Assembly: GCA_031273365.1 (NCBI GenBank)
Contig: JAISSA010000194.1
Span: forward strand, 1-13,524
Source of the DNA: Synergistaceae bacterium
GTDB taxonomy: Bacteria; Synergistota; Synergistia; Synergistales; Aminobacteriaceae
Direction of reading: 5' to 3'
Length of the DNA: 13,524 nt
Shown: positions 13,357-13,524 of the stretch, one piece after another
Layout: every line of letters starts with the position of its first letter
Position numbering within the stretch: position 1 is the stretch's first letter
Program-made: the position numbers and the translations under genes
Notes under the pieces: generated by a model
What the model saw: the letters and a program-made list of their open reading frames with translations, nothing else
Told to the model about the DNA's origin: nothing
The model's database searches: none

Positions 13357-13524
13357 CTAAGCGTCATCGCGTTTTGCCGGAAACGCTCTGTCGATGAAGG
13401 GGCGGAGCAGGTCGATGGGAACCGGGAAAAAGGTCGTGGAGTTGCGCTCGCCCGCGATTTCCCGTATGGTTTGCAGGTAACGCAGTTGCAGAGTGACGGG
13501 GGAAACCTCCATCTGCTGCGCGGC
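13357..13524 (-). CDS. C-terminal end of a stomatin/slipin (SPFH/band 7) protein, truncated by the window edge
   Basis: The frame is open from the right edge to TAG at 13359-13357, giving the last 55 residues. The sequence LQLRYLQTIREIAGERNST followed by FFPVPIDLL is the characteristic end of bacterial slipins, where a helix of the SPFH domain precedes an F-P-P-DLL strand. Slipins are membrane-anchored by an N-terminal hairpin and form oligomeric scaffolds; a partner NfeD-type protease is usually adjacent and would lie outside the window. The 33 bases to the next gene suggest cotranscription with the YdjM-like gene. Confident for the family; the start is not visible. Confidence 0.85.
   Translation of the reverse strand, partial: AAQQMEVSPVTLQLRYLQTIREIAGERNSTTFFPVPIDLLRPFIDRAFPAKRDDA

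Overview
The window is GC-rich bacterial chromosomal DNA with densely packed genes on both strands and no sign of a prophage, insertion sequence, CRISPR array or rRNA/tRNA gene. The valyl-tRNA synthetase resembles the Bacillus form but carries extra CxxC pairs. Several products have Sec-type signal peptides, and an SprA-related HExxH protein and an AbgT transporter are present. This mix fits an anaerobic diderm such as a member of Synergistota. That assignment is an inference from gene content, not from a marker gene.

Layout from left to right. A minus-strand block holds valS (its 3' end runs off the left edge), a small secreted or membrane protein of unknown function, an SprA-related putative metalloprotease and proB. 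The unknown protein and the metalloprotease share one base at their stop/start and are probably translationally coupled. Next, a plus-strand secreted protein of unknown function (5457-6035) faces a minus-strand secreted protein of unknown function (6166-6972). A divergent intergenic region of about 230 bases, containing a 10+10 base inverted repeat, separates the latter from a large CHASE2/HD-GYP signalling protein (7233-9464, plus). That gene converges, with a 13-base gap, on a minus-strand mgtE magnesium channel (9478-10809). A well-formed promoter then drives an abgT-type transporter (11052-12602, plus). On the right, minus-strand genes encode a YdjM/DUF457-type membrane protein and the last 55 residues of a stomatin/slipin protein.

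Most of the genes are recognisable housekeeping or transport functions: translation, the first step of proline synthesis, Mg2+ uptake, c-di-GMP turnover and AbgT-type transport. They do not form one pathway. The less explained material is three orphan secreted proteins (2295-2918, 5457-6035, 6166-6972) and non-coding structure. The clearest non-coding signal is a two-hairpin element present twice, at 4048-4105 and 6047-6098. It shows a paired base change in one stem and perfect conservation of the arms of the other. There are also short 6-base and 14-base repeat arrays at gene edges and a possible 11-codon leader ORF before the gene at 6972.

No new defence or mobile system can be supported from this sequence. 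Start codons were chosen from Shine-Dalgarno spacing where it was decisive, and several differ from the longest reading frame.
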